Shown: in pieces, positions 1 through 12,439 of the stretch
Layout of the letters: every line of letters begins with the position of its first letter
Numbering within the stretch: position 1 is the stretch's first letter
Assembly (NCBI RefSeq): GCF_949628265.1
Contig: NC_088787.1
Span: forward strand, 11,088,501 to 11,152,500
Direction: 5' to 3'
Length of the DNA: 64,000 nt
Origin: Cloeon dipterum
Taxonomy: Eukaryota > Arthropoda > Insecta > Ephemeroptera > Baetidae
Program-made: the position numbers and the translations under genes
Notes under the pieces: generated by a model
What the model was told of the DNA's origin: nothing
Seen by the model: only the letters and a program-made list of their open reading frames with translations
Database searches by the model: none

Positions 1-71
1 ATAAGTCAGTGTTGTCCGTGTCTACATACAAAAATGAGTTATTGGAATAAGGAATTACATATTGTTAACAA

Positions 72-196
72 TATGGAAAAGTCACGCACGGTTTTCGCCG
101 CCGAGTTACAGAGTTTTCGCCACCCCTACTTTAACATGGGATTCTCATAGGAACTGGCAAGATGCGTAACCCGGCAGAAACTGTAACTTTACCATA
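72..196. repeat. TA-bounded MITE-like element, copy 1
   Basis: The segment starts TATGGAAAAGT and ends with a near-complement (ACTTTACCATA). The inner sequence has the GCCGAGTTACAG block that also occurs in the better preserved copy at 30072-30203. Ends in TA and short terminal inverted repeats suggest a non-autonomous Tc1/mariner-like MITE. This copy is diverged, so its limits are approximate. Confidence 0.45.
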
Positions 197-2298
197 ACTC
201 GGCGACGCACCTTCGCAGCTTGCCGCCTAAGAGAGTGAAAAATCAGTGCGAAGTCATGTGGTACATAACTGGGGAACAACCAACAATAAACAATAATGGC
301 AGGTTTGCAAAACGAAATCAGCGTTATGCCCGGTAACGTCCGATTCTACCGGTCTGGTCTATTTTGCTGGAATCAATGAGTGCGAGTTGACAATACTAAT
401 TTGTGAGGAAGTAGTGGCGCCACTGGGGTTTGCGGTAAATGGTGTTTAAATAATTTTGGGAAGGAAGGAGGAGGGGTGAGTGGGGTGAAGGAAAGTTTCC
501 TTAGGAAACTTATGTTCACACCTGTACTCCGTTGGTTGCGAGTGTGGCTGGCAAAAGAAGCGACTCTTCTAGCCTGCATTTAAACCGCAATTTTAAAGCG
601 ATCAGTTAAGAGAAAAAGACTCAGGAGTTGAGAGCGAGTGGGTATATTTTCATCCCTCCCTCTGCCTTGTCCTATATCAAAATCATTATTTTAGTGTTGA
701 AGACTCTTATTCTCTGATATATGCGTTTATTAAATTTCCAATCTTTTCCTATGGAATGACTTATGTTTGGGAAAATCTCCGGAAATAATTTTTTAAATTT
801 GTAATTAAATTAATAACGTGCATGGTTTGATGTTTGATTTAAATAAACAATTTAACTGTGTATGTAATATTTCTCATATTTTTGTTTAAATTTTACAAAT
901 CATCGCTTTGCCACTAACGCAACAAGAAACTTTCCATAATTTGCTACTGCCTAAAGTAATTCCTTTTTTTTTATTTTTTGAAAAAGTTTTCAGAGCTATA
1001 AAGTCATGGCATCGGTTAAATTTAAAAATCAGGTAAAAATGGCACACAATGTTGTGTGATTACATGGTTTCAAATTAATTGTAAGCTCCTGCGGCCGTTC
1101 ATCTCACGGCCGGTATATATATTGCATGAATGTGCAGCTAAAGATCATTGCTCTAAAAAATATTTCACAAAGATGGGAGAGCGGGTTGGGAATGCGCCAC
1201 CACAATATAAGAAATTTTTGTAATTTCATTCAGGAAAAAATGCAGCTATCCCAAAAACGAGAGGTAAAATAAGAAAAGTAATTCTCCTTTTATACAAGAG
1301 TGCGCAAAAGAATGGTATAAATTGCTTTGAAAGGTTAACGACCCCTATTTTTATTTACTCTCCTTATGGCAGTGGCGATAGCCATAGCAAATAATATGCT
1401 CACAATATGAAATCTCTACAATTTAAAGAACAATTAATTTTCAATCCTTTTTCTGAAAGTTATTGGCAATCGCCGGTAATTCAAATCCAAACAATCAGGG
1501 TAATAAAATCAGATACTTTTGTCCTATATCCTAAATGCAGCTCATTTTGGCCATCCGCTGGGTAGTCACACGTCACAAACGCACTTTTGAGACGCTTCCC
1601 TTTTTTGTCAAGTGCCTTCTATTCAAAATATTAGGCGGCCGCGATTCCAGATAACAGCCACTGATTTGTAGATTATTGTGGATCATTTTTCAAACTTATA
1701 TTTTTTCTAGCTCTATCTGTGATAATTAAAGGCGGGTACGGAGAGTTCCCTTATTGTTAGGAGCATAATAAACAAAGTATGTAAATGGTATTTTACCTGA
1801 TTTACAATATTGGTGGCCGGTGGGGTTGGCTAGACGCTTAATGTGACGAATCAATCACTCTGTCACCACGCACTGAGCAAAAACGCTGCGGAATCGTATT
1901 TTATTATGTCTGCTCTCTCTTTTCTCTAGTCGTCCTGCGGGTTGAAAGAACTAAAGCTTTTAGCGAGTAAATTAAACCAAAAATTGCTGATTCTCATCTT
2001 TTTATTTGCTGCCCCTCAGAAGCGACGTCAGCAGATTCCTAACACGCGCGCTTTGAGACATGCATGATTCATTTCTGCCGTTATGCATCGAGAAAGTAAA
2101 ATATACAAGCAGTAGATCGCTATTATTTAATAACTATCAAGCAAGACATGTTGACTTTTTGCGTGAAATTGGAGCTTTGTCAGCAATACCCATAGTTATT
2201 TAGGGCCAACAAATTAGCAAAGAGAAATGGTTTCAAAGTCCAGCTCAAATCAAAATTCCTCTCCTGAAAACTCATTGCTCATGGGATAAAAAAATACG
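197..2298. other. AT-rich intergenic stretch, no gene recognised
   Basis: I found no convincing coding exon, splice-paired open frame, RNA gene or clear repeat here. The short open frames (for example 373-579, minus) have low-complexity or composition-driven translations. Beyond the RT gene's polyadenylation signal at the right edge, nothing can be supported. Confidence 0.5.
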
Positions 2299-2304
2299 TT
2301 TATT
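2299..2304 (-). terminator. polyadenylation signal of the RT gene
   Basis: The plus strand reads TTTATT, which is AATAAA on the minus strand, 37 bases beyond the stop codon of the RT open frame. Its position fits the 3' end of a normal polyadenylated transcript. Confidence 0.5.
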
Positions 2305-2340
2305 ATTTAATAAATTGTGAGTTTAATATAGAGTCTTACA

Positions 2341-5300
2341 TCATATTATTCCGAAAATCTCGAATGTGAAGGACAGAATTATCAAACATATTAAATAAAT
2401 GAAAAGTCGATCACCACGCATTTTAAACAGTCTTTTAAAAAATTTATTCCATAACAAACTGAAAATGTTGTGGCTTGGATGAAAACATTTGTCGAGCAAA
2501 CGCAGAGCACGGTCGCTGGGTGGATCCTTGCACCATAAATCGATGGTCAAAAAGCACCAGGCGACGGTCAGAATCCACCACAAGCTCCAATTTATTTTAC
2601 CATCGGCGTATTTGGCGATTTTCTTTCGAGAAGAGCTGTTGAAAGAGCTGCTGAAGCACGTCGATTTGTTGAAAGAGCTCAGCTCAGCGACGGCATCCCC
2701 GATGATCGAGTCTGAACTAGACACAAGCGATTCGAATTTGTTGCTCCTGAATCTGGTGCTCCTCTTGTCGAGGCACTCGTTGATCAGCTCCTTGTACGCG
2801 ATGGGGCGTCTGAAGAGTTTCAGCATGAATTCCAGCTTTATAATTATCAACCGTTCGGAGAGGGAAGGGTTGGCAGCGTGGTCACGGCGGATTCGGTCGA
2901 TGCGGTCAAATAATTTTGGGTTGTCCCGCTCCAGACGGCTGCCCCAGATGAGGCAGTACTTTTCCAGGCCATTTTGTATGAATAGCTGGTAGCAGACAGC
3001 CTTCTGCTTGGCGGGCAACTTCTTGAAATACTCGGCCACAGGCAGCCAACGTTCAAGAAGGCTTTTGGCGTGCTTATCCCAGGTCAGGTCGCAGCTCAGG
3101 TGGAGGCCCAGGAACTTGATGTGCGGCACGACAGGCACGGAATTGCCATCCAGCCAGTATTGAACCTTCAGAGTGGACGCCCTACGCTGATTGGGCCGCT
3201 GGAAGGATATGGCCTGGCACTTTTCAGAGCTGACAGTCATGTGGTTATATATCATCCACTGCTGGACCCAGTCAAGCGCCAACTGCAGCTCTTGGCGGTC
3301 CTTGTGTTGCGTGATTGCCTTGGCAATCAACGTGTCGTCGCAGTACTGGTACAGACGTGCCCTGATTGGTCCTGGAAATCCAAAGACAAAATAAATAGAT
3401 CTATACTGTCCTAAAATTCAAAGTAAAGCTGTGCAGAGAAATAGTAAAAATCATTTTGAGCTTATTTGGAATATTTTCTTAAGATTAAAGAGCTCAGATA
3501 TTCCTGGTTGTCATTACACTTTCTGAGAAAATCAGCTAACTCCCCATAGAAAATCAGAATATTTAATTTACCTCACAAAGAAAAATCTGGCCAAACATTT
3601 CCCATCCTCACCTTGGTTCAAATCGTTCAGGTAAATGGCGAGCAGCACGCTGCTCAAAGGACTGCCTTGAGGCAGGCCGCACGTGACCTCTGCGAAGGAC
3701 GAAATCGCGTTGCCGACCCGCACGCACTGCTTCCGTCCGCGCAGGAACGCTCGCACCCAGCCGACGGTGGTGGCGTCGACGCCGAGCCGCTCCAGCTTGG
3801 CGATCAGCACCGAGTGCACCACCCGCTCGCCCGCCTTGCTGAAGTCGAGTCGTAAGCAGTCGACGCGGCCGTAGCGCCGCAGGTCGCCTCGGATATCCTC
3901 CAGAGCAGTCACCAGAAGGGTCTCGCTGGAAAACTTTGGCCGATTACCGTGCTGGGAGTGACTCCAGTGTCTCTCCATGAACTGCTGCAGGTGACTCCCG
4001 ACTAACGACTCCAAAATCTGTCAATGAGGAGGATGACATTAAATGTAATTGATATTTTGATTGTTTACATACAGTACAAAAAATGTCCTACACTTAATTG
4101 TTTTAAATTTTAAGGACAAAATTTAACTATTTTAGGGTGTGTTTTCTGCATTGCAAAAGGGGATGGACCAACAAGACTTTAGGTTTGATAAAATTTTTAT
4201 TACACTTTTGTAAAAGAGAAAATAGCAAAATAAAAAAAAAACTATTTGGGAGGATTTTACTTTTTATTAATTTTATTATCGCACTGCTCTCATATTAATG
4301 CAAAGAAAAAAGATTTTTATTTTTTGAAAAATGCGGCCACTCGAGGTTGTTTCCATGTTCAATATAATTAAAACCAGAGGCTTCATCCTCGTTGTCAAAA
4401 GAATTCGTCGTTTTTAATCCTCGACTAGTTTCAACGTCATCAAATATACGTCCTAATCATGAGTTTACAATTACAATCATATACTGTCACATCTAAAATT
4501 ACAAAAAAATTCCAAACACTTTATTAATTTTAAAATAATAGCCTGTAAATATTATTTCTAAAGGAAAAATGCTCCACAATCTAGACCATGATTTTAGCGT
4601 GTGTGCTTAAGGCTTCACAAGAGATTTAAGCGGTTTTTGGCTAACTCCATTATGCATGATTTAAGACGGTTTCAAATGTGGCTCTTAAGCTCCAAAATTG
4701 CGTGAATCATGCTCATTTGGTGACAGACGAACAGAAAATATATTATTTGTCTTTAAAAGAAGTGAAAAGCACGCAGATAAATGAGTTTGACAAATTTAAA
4801 AAATCTCGATCAGGCTTGGAATGTTGTTTCTATATATATAAATATTGAGGAATTTTGCCAGTAATTTTTTTATGGCAATAATAATCACCGTGAGAGTTAG
4901 CAGCAAATTTTTGAAAGACAGTATTATGATTGCGTTTATAAAATAATACTATATCCTTATTAATTTAATTTTTATTACTCACTTTAGAAGGAACACAGGT
5001 GATTCCAATCGGGCGATAATTATCGACGAGTGTGGGGTCGAGATCTGTGTCTTTGTGCGCCAGGGTGATGACCGAGTTTAGCCAGTCCGCCGGCAGACTC
5101 TTCTCCCGCAAACTTTTGTCATAGAATTTGTAGAGCACCGCTGCCATCGCTCTAGGGGCCAGGGTCAGCATCTCCTGCGTGATGAGCAAAAGTCCGCTGC
5201 TTTTTCGCGATTCCTTGATGTTCTCGATGGCTTCTAACACCATGTCCTCTGTGACGACCCTCTGCATCCTTTCATGCTTTCCAGGTCCAGGATCAGAGCC

Positions 5301-5748
5301 AGCAAACAGAAGCATCGTCTGCTTCAATTCACCGTTGGCGAATTCAGCCATTTCCGTGTCCGTGCTAAAACTTTTCCCTCCGCGTTTGAGGCATCTTATC
5401 TTCAGGCCAGGGCTGCTGCAGAAATAGTCGCTGAGCAGGTCGGCGACGTGCTTGTCTTGTCCGCGGAGCAGCTCCTTCAACTCCTGCTGCACCACCTTCA
5501 CGTCAACCTCGTCCACGGCGGTGGAACGCTGGAGGGGCACTAAAAATCCCTCCAGAGGTGCCATTGCGTCTGTCATGAAGAAGTCGTAGAACGAATTCCA
5601 TAAAGAGTCTATGTCGTCGGTCCGAAAACGCTGTTTGTTTGTACTGAGCCATCTCCAAATCTTCTTTTCGATTGTATTGATTGCATCATTAGAGGCTTGC
5701 CCCAGGTGGTATACGGGCCTAGTTTTACTTCCTTTCTGCAAACGGTAC
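2341..5748 (-). CDS. intron-split non-LTR-type reverse transcriptase, 5' partial
   Basis: Three exons on the minus strand: 5748-4983, 4017-3612 and 3371-2341. Intron 1 (4982-4018, phase 0, GTGAGT...ACAG) falls between VPSK and ILES. Intron 2 (3611-3372, phase 1, GTGAGG...CCAG) falls just before the catalytic box. Joined, they give about 733 residues. RT landmarks appear in order: PADWLNSVITLAHK and DNYRPIGITCVPSK, motif A LDFSKA, motif B GLPQGSPLSS with IYLNDL, motif C QYCDD, motif D KCQAISF and motif E FLGLHLS. All three catalytic aspartates are present, although the usual FD after motif A is GE. The first exon opens at a good acceptor in phase 2, so at least one upstream exon is missing; no endonuclease domain was seen. 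Jockey/CR1/I-like elements are normally intronless, so a host-embedded, possibly domesticated copy is inferred. A decayed element with chance splice sites is less likely, because the frame is open throughout. Confidence 0.75.
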
Positions 5749-5755
5749 CTGAGAA

Positions 5756-7840
5756 AAAATAATAAATAAAATTAGAACATTTTTAGTAATTGACACTAGA
5801 AAATTTTATTAAGCGCGACTTAAAAAATTTTTGTTTAGAAAAAAAGTTTAATTTCCTATTTAAACAATTTTTCTGTGAGAAAGTTTATTCAAAACTCAGC
5901 GCGTGTGTACAAAAATGCACCATTATTTCACCTATTCACAGCAGACGTAGACTGTCTTTATTAGGAATATTATCCATTCTTATTATCCACTCTTATCCTG
6001 TTTCGTATCTGCTCAGGTAATATAATTTCCAGTTTTTTCCTTATTTGAAATATTGCGTTGCTCGCGATTTTCGGCGTCCTGCAATAAGGCCGAAGATGGG
6101 TGTAACAATAAGCCAGTATTGAATGGCTTATTTTCATATTATTACAAATTAGCCAGTAAGAAATAATGCCAGTCACCGGAACTTGAGTGAGACTCAGTGC
6201 AACTTGACCATTCCAAAAACCCTTCGCGGCTGATACTTGCACTAAATGCACTATGAAGCAGCGAATAAAGTAAGATTTAATCTATAGTAAAGATAAACTA
6301 AAACTGCGAACAATAATAAACACATAAAAATAATTCATCTATAGCATAGCCAAAACTTTAAAAATCAATTAATATTTAAATTTTAAAATTCATCTACATA
6401 TCTTACAGGATCATAATTAGATTTAAAACAGATGAAGATTAAAAAACCAAATATTACAATAATTAGGGAAATACATATAAATAATTATAGATTTCATGCA
6501 TGCTCTGAAAAAATTCCTGGCTTTTGGCTACTGATAATAAAACTCATCTTGTCTTTCCACAGGAAATACTGCGGCGTTTATCTTGGAATGCACACTTTGT
6601 CAAACAAAAAATGTGTATACAAATAAGAAAAAAATGAGATCCACTTTTGATTTTTACTGTTTGGATTGGAGTACCTTACACTAACAAACAAATTTGTGTA
6701 ATAAATTACTATGTTTAAATTAATTCCCAAACTTATTAAGGTTATTTGCAGCGCTCGCTAAACTAATATCGCAAAATCGGCTGTAACAGTTATAGGAAAA
6801 ATTGCCTCTCCTTTAATTATGTACCTTTGGCCATCACAGGTGCGAGTTTGCAGCAGCATGGGTGTGTTGTTTGATGATGTTGCCTGGAACCTCCACATCA
6901 GGCAACACTCGAGGGATGAATTGAACACCAAGAAAGCGAAAGCACGGGTCCTTACTGTAAGCACTACACAACTGTTGAATTTGAGATGCAAAGCAGGGGT
7001 AAAGGATTTTGAACGAGAGATGCAAGGTTTGAGGAAAACTCCTCTACAATCCAGCACATAGGAAGTTTTAAGTCTAGATCCCAGATTAAATAAGTAAATA
7101 ATAAGTGTGGGTTTATCTTCTATTTTATTTCATTTAAAGGTTTAAAAGTATTTCAATGGGCAAGTAGATAATGGTTTAATTTATTGTTACCTTATGTATT
7201 CCACTCCCCAGTCCCCAGACAATACAAAAACTTCCAGCGTCCGCCGCCAGTCGTTGATCGAGAGTATTTTTTCTTCTCAATGCTCTTTCGCTTTGGCTCT
7301 TGTGCTTTGCCTCTCCCATGTACTCACGTTTGAATATAACATGAGAAAACTTAATGGAGGGCTGAAATGCATTGCTCGTCAGCAAGAGAAAAAGTATACA
7401 ATGCAAAAATAAAAGTTGGAAACAAACTGTCCAAACATTTCTTACTAGTTGTTAAAAAATTGAAAATTTTCTCAGTAATTATTAAGAAGAACAGCACCAT
7501 TGTAAAAAAACCGCAAGCAAAGATTTAACTGCAAATAGATTTGTCCTCAAAATAAGCGTCAATATTTTGAACAGGAAATTCATAATTAATAAGCCTTACC
7601 GACATTTGAAATAATTGATTTATATTTTATTTTAAAACATATTTAACTATATAGTGTATCACTGAGTGTAAACCAAAATAACATAAAATCACAAGAGTCT
7701 AATTTTAGAGAATAAATAATATTCAAAGCACCAAAGTGCAGCTGAAAGTTTTGAATTCACCCAGAGTTTCATGGTAATGAGTGGCAAGTAAACTAAACAA
7801 ATAAATAAAAGAGTCAGAGAGCAGTGGTGGTTGAATTGCG
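5756..7840. other. unassigned AT-rich region upstream of the RT exons
   Basis: Any 5' exon of the RT gene should lie here or further right on the minus strand, ending in a phase-2 donor; I could not identify it. Open frames at 6758-7057 and 7176-7406 (minus) look faintly protein-like, but they lack a recognisable domain or splice partners. No RNA gene or repeat was seen. Confidence 0.4.
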
Positions 7841-9413
7841 TCAGTTAATGTGCTGGCTGACGTGCGCCACGTGAAAACAGTTGCGGGCGTCAACCTTGGT
7901 GCAGCACCTGCCCTCATAAGAGTCGAATTTGTAACAGCAAATGTCATCGCCGCGGTCCACCAAGTCGTAGCCCTTGTTGCACACCCACTGCTCCTTTTCC
8001 TCGTCCTTGATCGGCTTCTGGAAAGGGTCGTCTGGGTTGCGCAACCCCTGCAGCAGGATCCTGTAGAAATCGTCACCACCGCCAACCATCCTGCCCGTCA
8101 TCGGTGCCGGCTTGCGCTGCAGTGTACAACGAAAATTTTAATTGATATCGAGGTTGATTTCTGTGGATAAATGCGACGGATACAAAATTTTAAACACCAG
8201 AAGCAAAACTAAAGAGTAGATTTTTAATTCCTCATCTAAATAAATATTTGAAATTGTATACGAGACCATTTTAGACTCTTTTAAATCACTAAGTATATAA
8301 ATTATACTAAATTTTTACGTAAAATACGATTATCAATATTTTAAAATACAAAAAATATGCCTCTGAGTGTTTTAAATTTCTTGATAGTTACTTTACTTAG
8401 TTATGTTTGCAACAAAAAATTATTTAGTACTTTATATATTTAGTAAATTTAGGACCAAAACGCAATCGCTTGTAATTAATTGACATTTATTTAAAAAAAA
8501 CTGGTCAAAAATGCCTGATGATTAATTTAAAAGATCTGCAGTAATTATTTAATGGCATTTGTAACACTTAATTAAAGTATAATTTCTGCTAGGATAATAG
8601 ACTGTATAGGCAGAATAGATGTATTTTCAGCTGTCACGTTTTAGCTAATGACGTTCAAAACAAAGCCAGATATTCAGTTTTGTCTTGTTGTTGCCACTCT
8701 GGTCGGGTTTAAATTTAGAGATCGTAAACACGCAGATTGAAATGAATGACTTCTGTGAGTCAGCGCTCGATACACTGTTGAACGCATTCGCTCAACACTC
8801 ACGTTTGTGGAAACGTGAGGAAGCTTTTGCGCACGTGCCCCTCAGCGCACATTTTCTGCTGTATTTTCTGTCAATACAGCAGCAGTCCAACGAAATAAAC
8901 AAGAAAAGAACGTAATTCCACAAGTTAAGAGCGAGAATTTGTACTTTATTGTGTGCAATCAAACAAACTTTTAAATTTTAATTAAAATAATTTTCCTTAA
9001 TTTATAATTTTTTCAAAAGAATCACAACGGCATTTTAATCTTGGTTAAAGATTTGTTTTGATTGTTAAGTTTATAACCTTGTATTGGATTTATTGCCTTA
9101 TGACGAAATTGGATACGTAAAATTACTCACATAATTTTTGTTATAAGTTGAATAACTCGTAATTGATCATACGTTTGAATTAAATTAAAGATTACATGAA
9201 GGAAGAACAAGAAGTGTAGTAAAATTTACTAATGCAACTCACCCATGCGGTTGTTAAGCAGATGGCCCCTATGAAATAGACAACTGCAAGCCTGCAAAAC
9301 CATAAAAGTCGCATATATATAAATTGAATTTACGAAGTTTGAAGGAAGTTAAAAGAAATTCAGAGCAACCCTAGCAGATCAAAATGTAAAGAAACTTACG
9401 CTAGGCTCCTCAT
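7841..9413 (-). CDS. small secreted six-cysteine protein
   Basis: Three exons, 9413-9400, 9291-9243 and 8116-7841, joined with GTAAGT and GTGAGT donors and GCAG acceptors. They encode 112 residues. The first 20 or so (MRSLALAVVYFIGAICLTTA) form a clear signal peptide, and the mature part begins near WRKPAP. The C-terminal half carries six cysteines in the order WVC, ICC, RCC, NCF, which would allow three disulfides. The start is set by the ATG that gives the signal peptide, about 65 bases below a TATA-like box. I do not recognise the family. The size, secretion signal and paired cysteines suit an extracellular peptide such as a hormone, venom-like, defensive or cuticular factor, but none is shown. 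No neighbour suggests a pathway. Intron 2 (8117-9242) is AT-rich and contains nothing else I can support. Confidence 0.75.
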
Positions 9414-9477
9414 TGTGATGCTGTTAGATTTGACCGTGTGTATTCTCGAAACTGAAAGGGAGCGCGAGTGTAACAGA

Positions 9478-9483
9478 TTTATA
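9478..9483 (-). promoter_or_regulatory. TATA-like box
   Basis: The minus strand reads GTTATAAATC here, 65-70 bases upstream of the ATG of the secreted six-cysteine protein. The spacing leaves room for a start site and a short 5' leader. Assignment is by motif and distance only. Confidence 0.4.
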
Positions 9484-9875
9484 ACAGCGCCACTTCCAGA
9501 ATAGAATGATCGTGATCGCGTTCTCGGCGCGCGACCCCAAGGCAATGGCGGGGATGAGTTCATGTGTTCTATACATGAATATCAATGAAAAACAACACAC
9601 ACACAACTCCCTCTTCCGCTGAATCGGGTGCTGCGCCTTAGCAAAAAATCACTATCGCCTCTCTCTAGAGGGGAAGTGGTAAAGCTTATGACTCCGATTT
9701 AAATCAAGATACTTTTAACGAAAATTGTATCCAGTGTGAGGATGAGTTTACCAAAAATCTTTCTATTTCCCAAAAACTTCTACATTTCCTATTATCTATA
9801 CTGCTGATAGAGCTAGAAAATTATGAAGCTCTTAATTATAATTCACAGTAGTGCAAACCTTTAGAATAAAAGATG

Positions 9876-9934
<59 letters not shown>

Positions 9935-10984
9935 TCATGGTATTTTCAATTCTTATAAGTGATTATTTGATTTGAAAGGGAAAATGAGTTTTGATCATAG
10001 TCGTTTTTTATTGCCTGTATTGTCTGAAGTATGTATCGATCAATATATTTAATTGTTAATTCTTGCCGGTCATAATAAGTAAATACATTTTGAGAAAAAA
10101 AAACACCTTTACATTATTTTTAAACAATTTAAAAATTTAATATCATGGCGCACTGTAATAAATTGAAAATAAAAATAGAATCAAATTCTTGTGGTTAAAT
10201 GGAAAACCAGTTAATATAGCTGTAAACAATAGCTACAAGAGTTTAAGGTGCAGAGCTAATGATTAAAACTTCTCATACCTCTATCTAATTAATATTCCAG
10301 GAACTCTACAATTCAACACAGCTGCTAGGTTGCGCAGAAGGCAGAGAATAATTATTTCTTGGGAGGCAAAAAATCTCATAATAAGAAAAGAAGACTTGAA
10401 TGGCAATAAATTTTCAGACAAAGCTTCCGGGGACAGAAAGAGAAAGTCGGGGTTGAGTTACCACCACCCATGCGGGTTCAGGCGGCGCAATTTGAGGAAA
10501 AGTTCTCGGGGCCGCGCTATGCTGCACAAACCCCACTGGGGAGGAGGTTTTTGATTCTGGTATGCCAACTCCTGGCTATTAAACATAAGATTTGCTGCGT
10601 TTTCCCATATCACATAAATGATATATTAGGAAAAATAGGATAAAAGAATAGTTGAGTGCGGAATTGCGGGTGGTATATAGTATTTATAAATAGCTTTTTG
10701 AAAGATAGAAGGTTATTGAGTTAAACTATTTTCTGTCAATCACACGACACGTGTGTTAAAGAGTTAGCAGTTATAATTTTAAGCAAAATTAGGGTTTCAG
10801 AGATGGAATATTGAAATAAATAAAATAAAAAAATTCCAGCACAAGACCAAACGAGGCATTGCTCCTACGCCATCAGTTCTCGTTAAAATACTGTTGATTT
10901 TTTCTTTTTTTTTTTGCTCTTTTTTATCCCTGTCCGAGGACCGGAGGACCGGGAAGGGCGCGCACTGCACTAGCACGAATGCTG
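9484..10984. other. AT-rich intergenic region with a TA microsatellite
   Basis: No gene recognised. An uninterrupted (TA)n run of roughly 48 bases lies at 9879-9926. The open frame at 10330-10554 has a basic, low-complexity translation without splice or start support. Confidence 0.5.
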
Positions 10985-11310
10985 AAACCCGGGTCCCAAT
11001 AACACCGCGAACGGATAACATGGGCGCACCAGGCCGCACAGGGACCCAACCCACTGAAGGGCCACTTGCCTCCGTACCGAGGACTGTGAAGCCAAATCAC
11101 GCATGCTGGAAAGGTGCAAACCAGCAAGTAGCGAGTCGGCGCCGGTGCGCCTCCCAGCCCGTTGAGCAAGCAATTTGAGCAATTCGAGTCACTAAACTAA
11201 CCACTTTTTGCCATCTCTGACATTGGGTAGCCAGTATTAGATCTCCCAACTGCTCAAATACCTCACATTGCTTTGACACTCCTGAGAGTGCCTTAACAAT
11301 GCGAGCTAAC
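10985..11310. repeat. dispersed repeat family S, copy 1
   Basis: Blocks of this segment recur elsewhere in the window. GGTCCCAATAACACC recurs near 24540. GGGCGCACCAG with CACTGAAGGGCCACTTGCC recurs at 25800. GCTGGAAAGGTGCAAACCAG recurs near 23840, 25900, 27820 and 41095. CATCTCTGACA with TTGGG recurs at 24713, and AATGCGAGCTAACGG at 24019. The blocks keep their order between copies, so this is one mobile repeat. I saw no pol III boxes or coding capacity, and the class is unknown. Confidence 0.6.
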
Positions 11311-12114
11311 GGGCTGGTTTTCTCAAGCATAAAAAGCATTGGAATTTTGTATGTAACTATGGATGTAGTTTCAGAAAGTCAAATTAAATATTACGACTTT
11401 AGGGACCTAACAAATTAAGTACAAATATTTTTTTAAAAAAATAGACGCGATTATCTGGGCGCTTAATTTGACAACCTTTAAAACTTTTAACTTTAAAAAT
11501 ACCTTCCAACCATAATAATTTTAAGCCTCCACGAAATTCTCTTCAACAGAATAGATGCTGTCTGCCTATTGATGCCCTCTGTCGGAGAATGATTATTTCT
11601 CTCTCCTCGACAAATATACACCCCAAAAGGTTTTAAGCTTTACACAATATACTAAAGCAGGTAGTTTTAACAGAGGCTTGCTCCCCTACAGAGCTTCTCA
11701 CACAAAAATGGAGTCGCAGAAGACACAACATACTTTGGGACGGTTGAACCGTGATTTCAATTCGAAAATTCTGGAAAGGCACAAACAAAACTTATTATAC
11801 AGGCGCTGTTTGCTCGTGTTTGTTACATGATAATATGCTCTCTAATTTATGAGTAAATGGAAGATTTTCTAGTAATAAATAAATGACAGTCTAATTATGA
11901 AAATGAAGGTTTAAAATAACAAAATCTTGAAGAAATACCATGGATAAACAAAATGTAACTTTGCTATTAAGTTTTTATTACCTCTTGTAAAATTTGGAAT
12001 ACCTTTGATCGGACAATTTTACCGTTGGTGAAAAAGTCCGTCGGACTTTTGCTACAAAGTGGCAAGTTGGAGATCGGACTTTTTCCGCGGCACGAACGAC
12101 ATGCGCGATTTTTA

Positions 12115-12270
12115 CGCCATCAAGACGATTTGATTTCGTCCTGGTCCCGCAAAATGTGCATAACTTATTTTGGTCCACCCGCCGAAGCTGCGCAACTTTG
12201 TTTGGTCTACCCGTCTATGTTGCACAACTTTTTTTGGTCGACGCGCAGAAGTTGCGCAAAATGCAAAACT
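12115..12270. repeat. short tandem repeat block, inverted partner at 17020-17155
   Basis: About three degenerate units of 32-33 bases, each containing a TTGCGCAACTT-like part followed by TTTGGTC and ACCCG, after the motif CGTCCTGGTCCCGC. The same block appears in reverse complement at 17020-17155, ending GCGGGACCAGGACG. The pair brackets the repeat cluster. Confidence 0.6.
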
Positions 12271-12439
12271 TTAATTTTTCAGGAGGGGGAAAAAACTGTT
12301 TTGTTGCCAGCATGTTTAGAGCACAGAACAGCTGTCAGTGGCTTTAGTTAGAACTTTTTGTGCTTTAAAAGCTTATGTAAAAAAAATTTGTCTATGCGCA
12401 ATGGAACGCCGAAAAGCGTATTCCTTTTATGGGGCCCCT

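Noticed and set aside
2489-3855. Plus-strand open frames opposite the RT exons
   Set aside because: They are shadows of the RT coding sequence on the other strand.
9879-9926. TA run as a functional element
   Set aside because: A simple microsatellite; no supporting context for another role.
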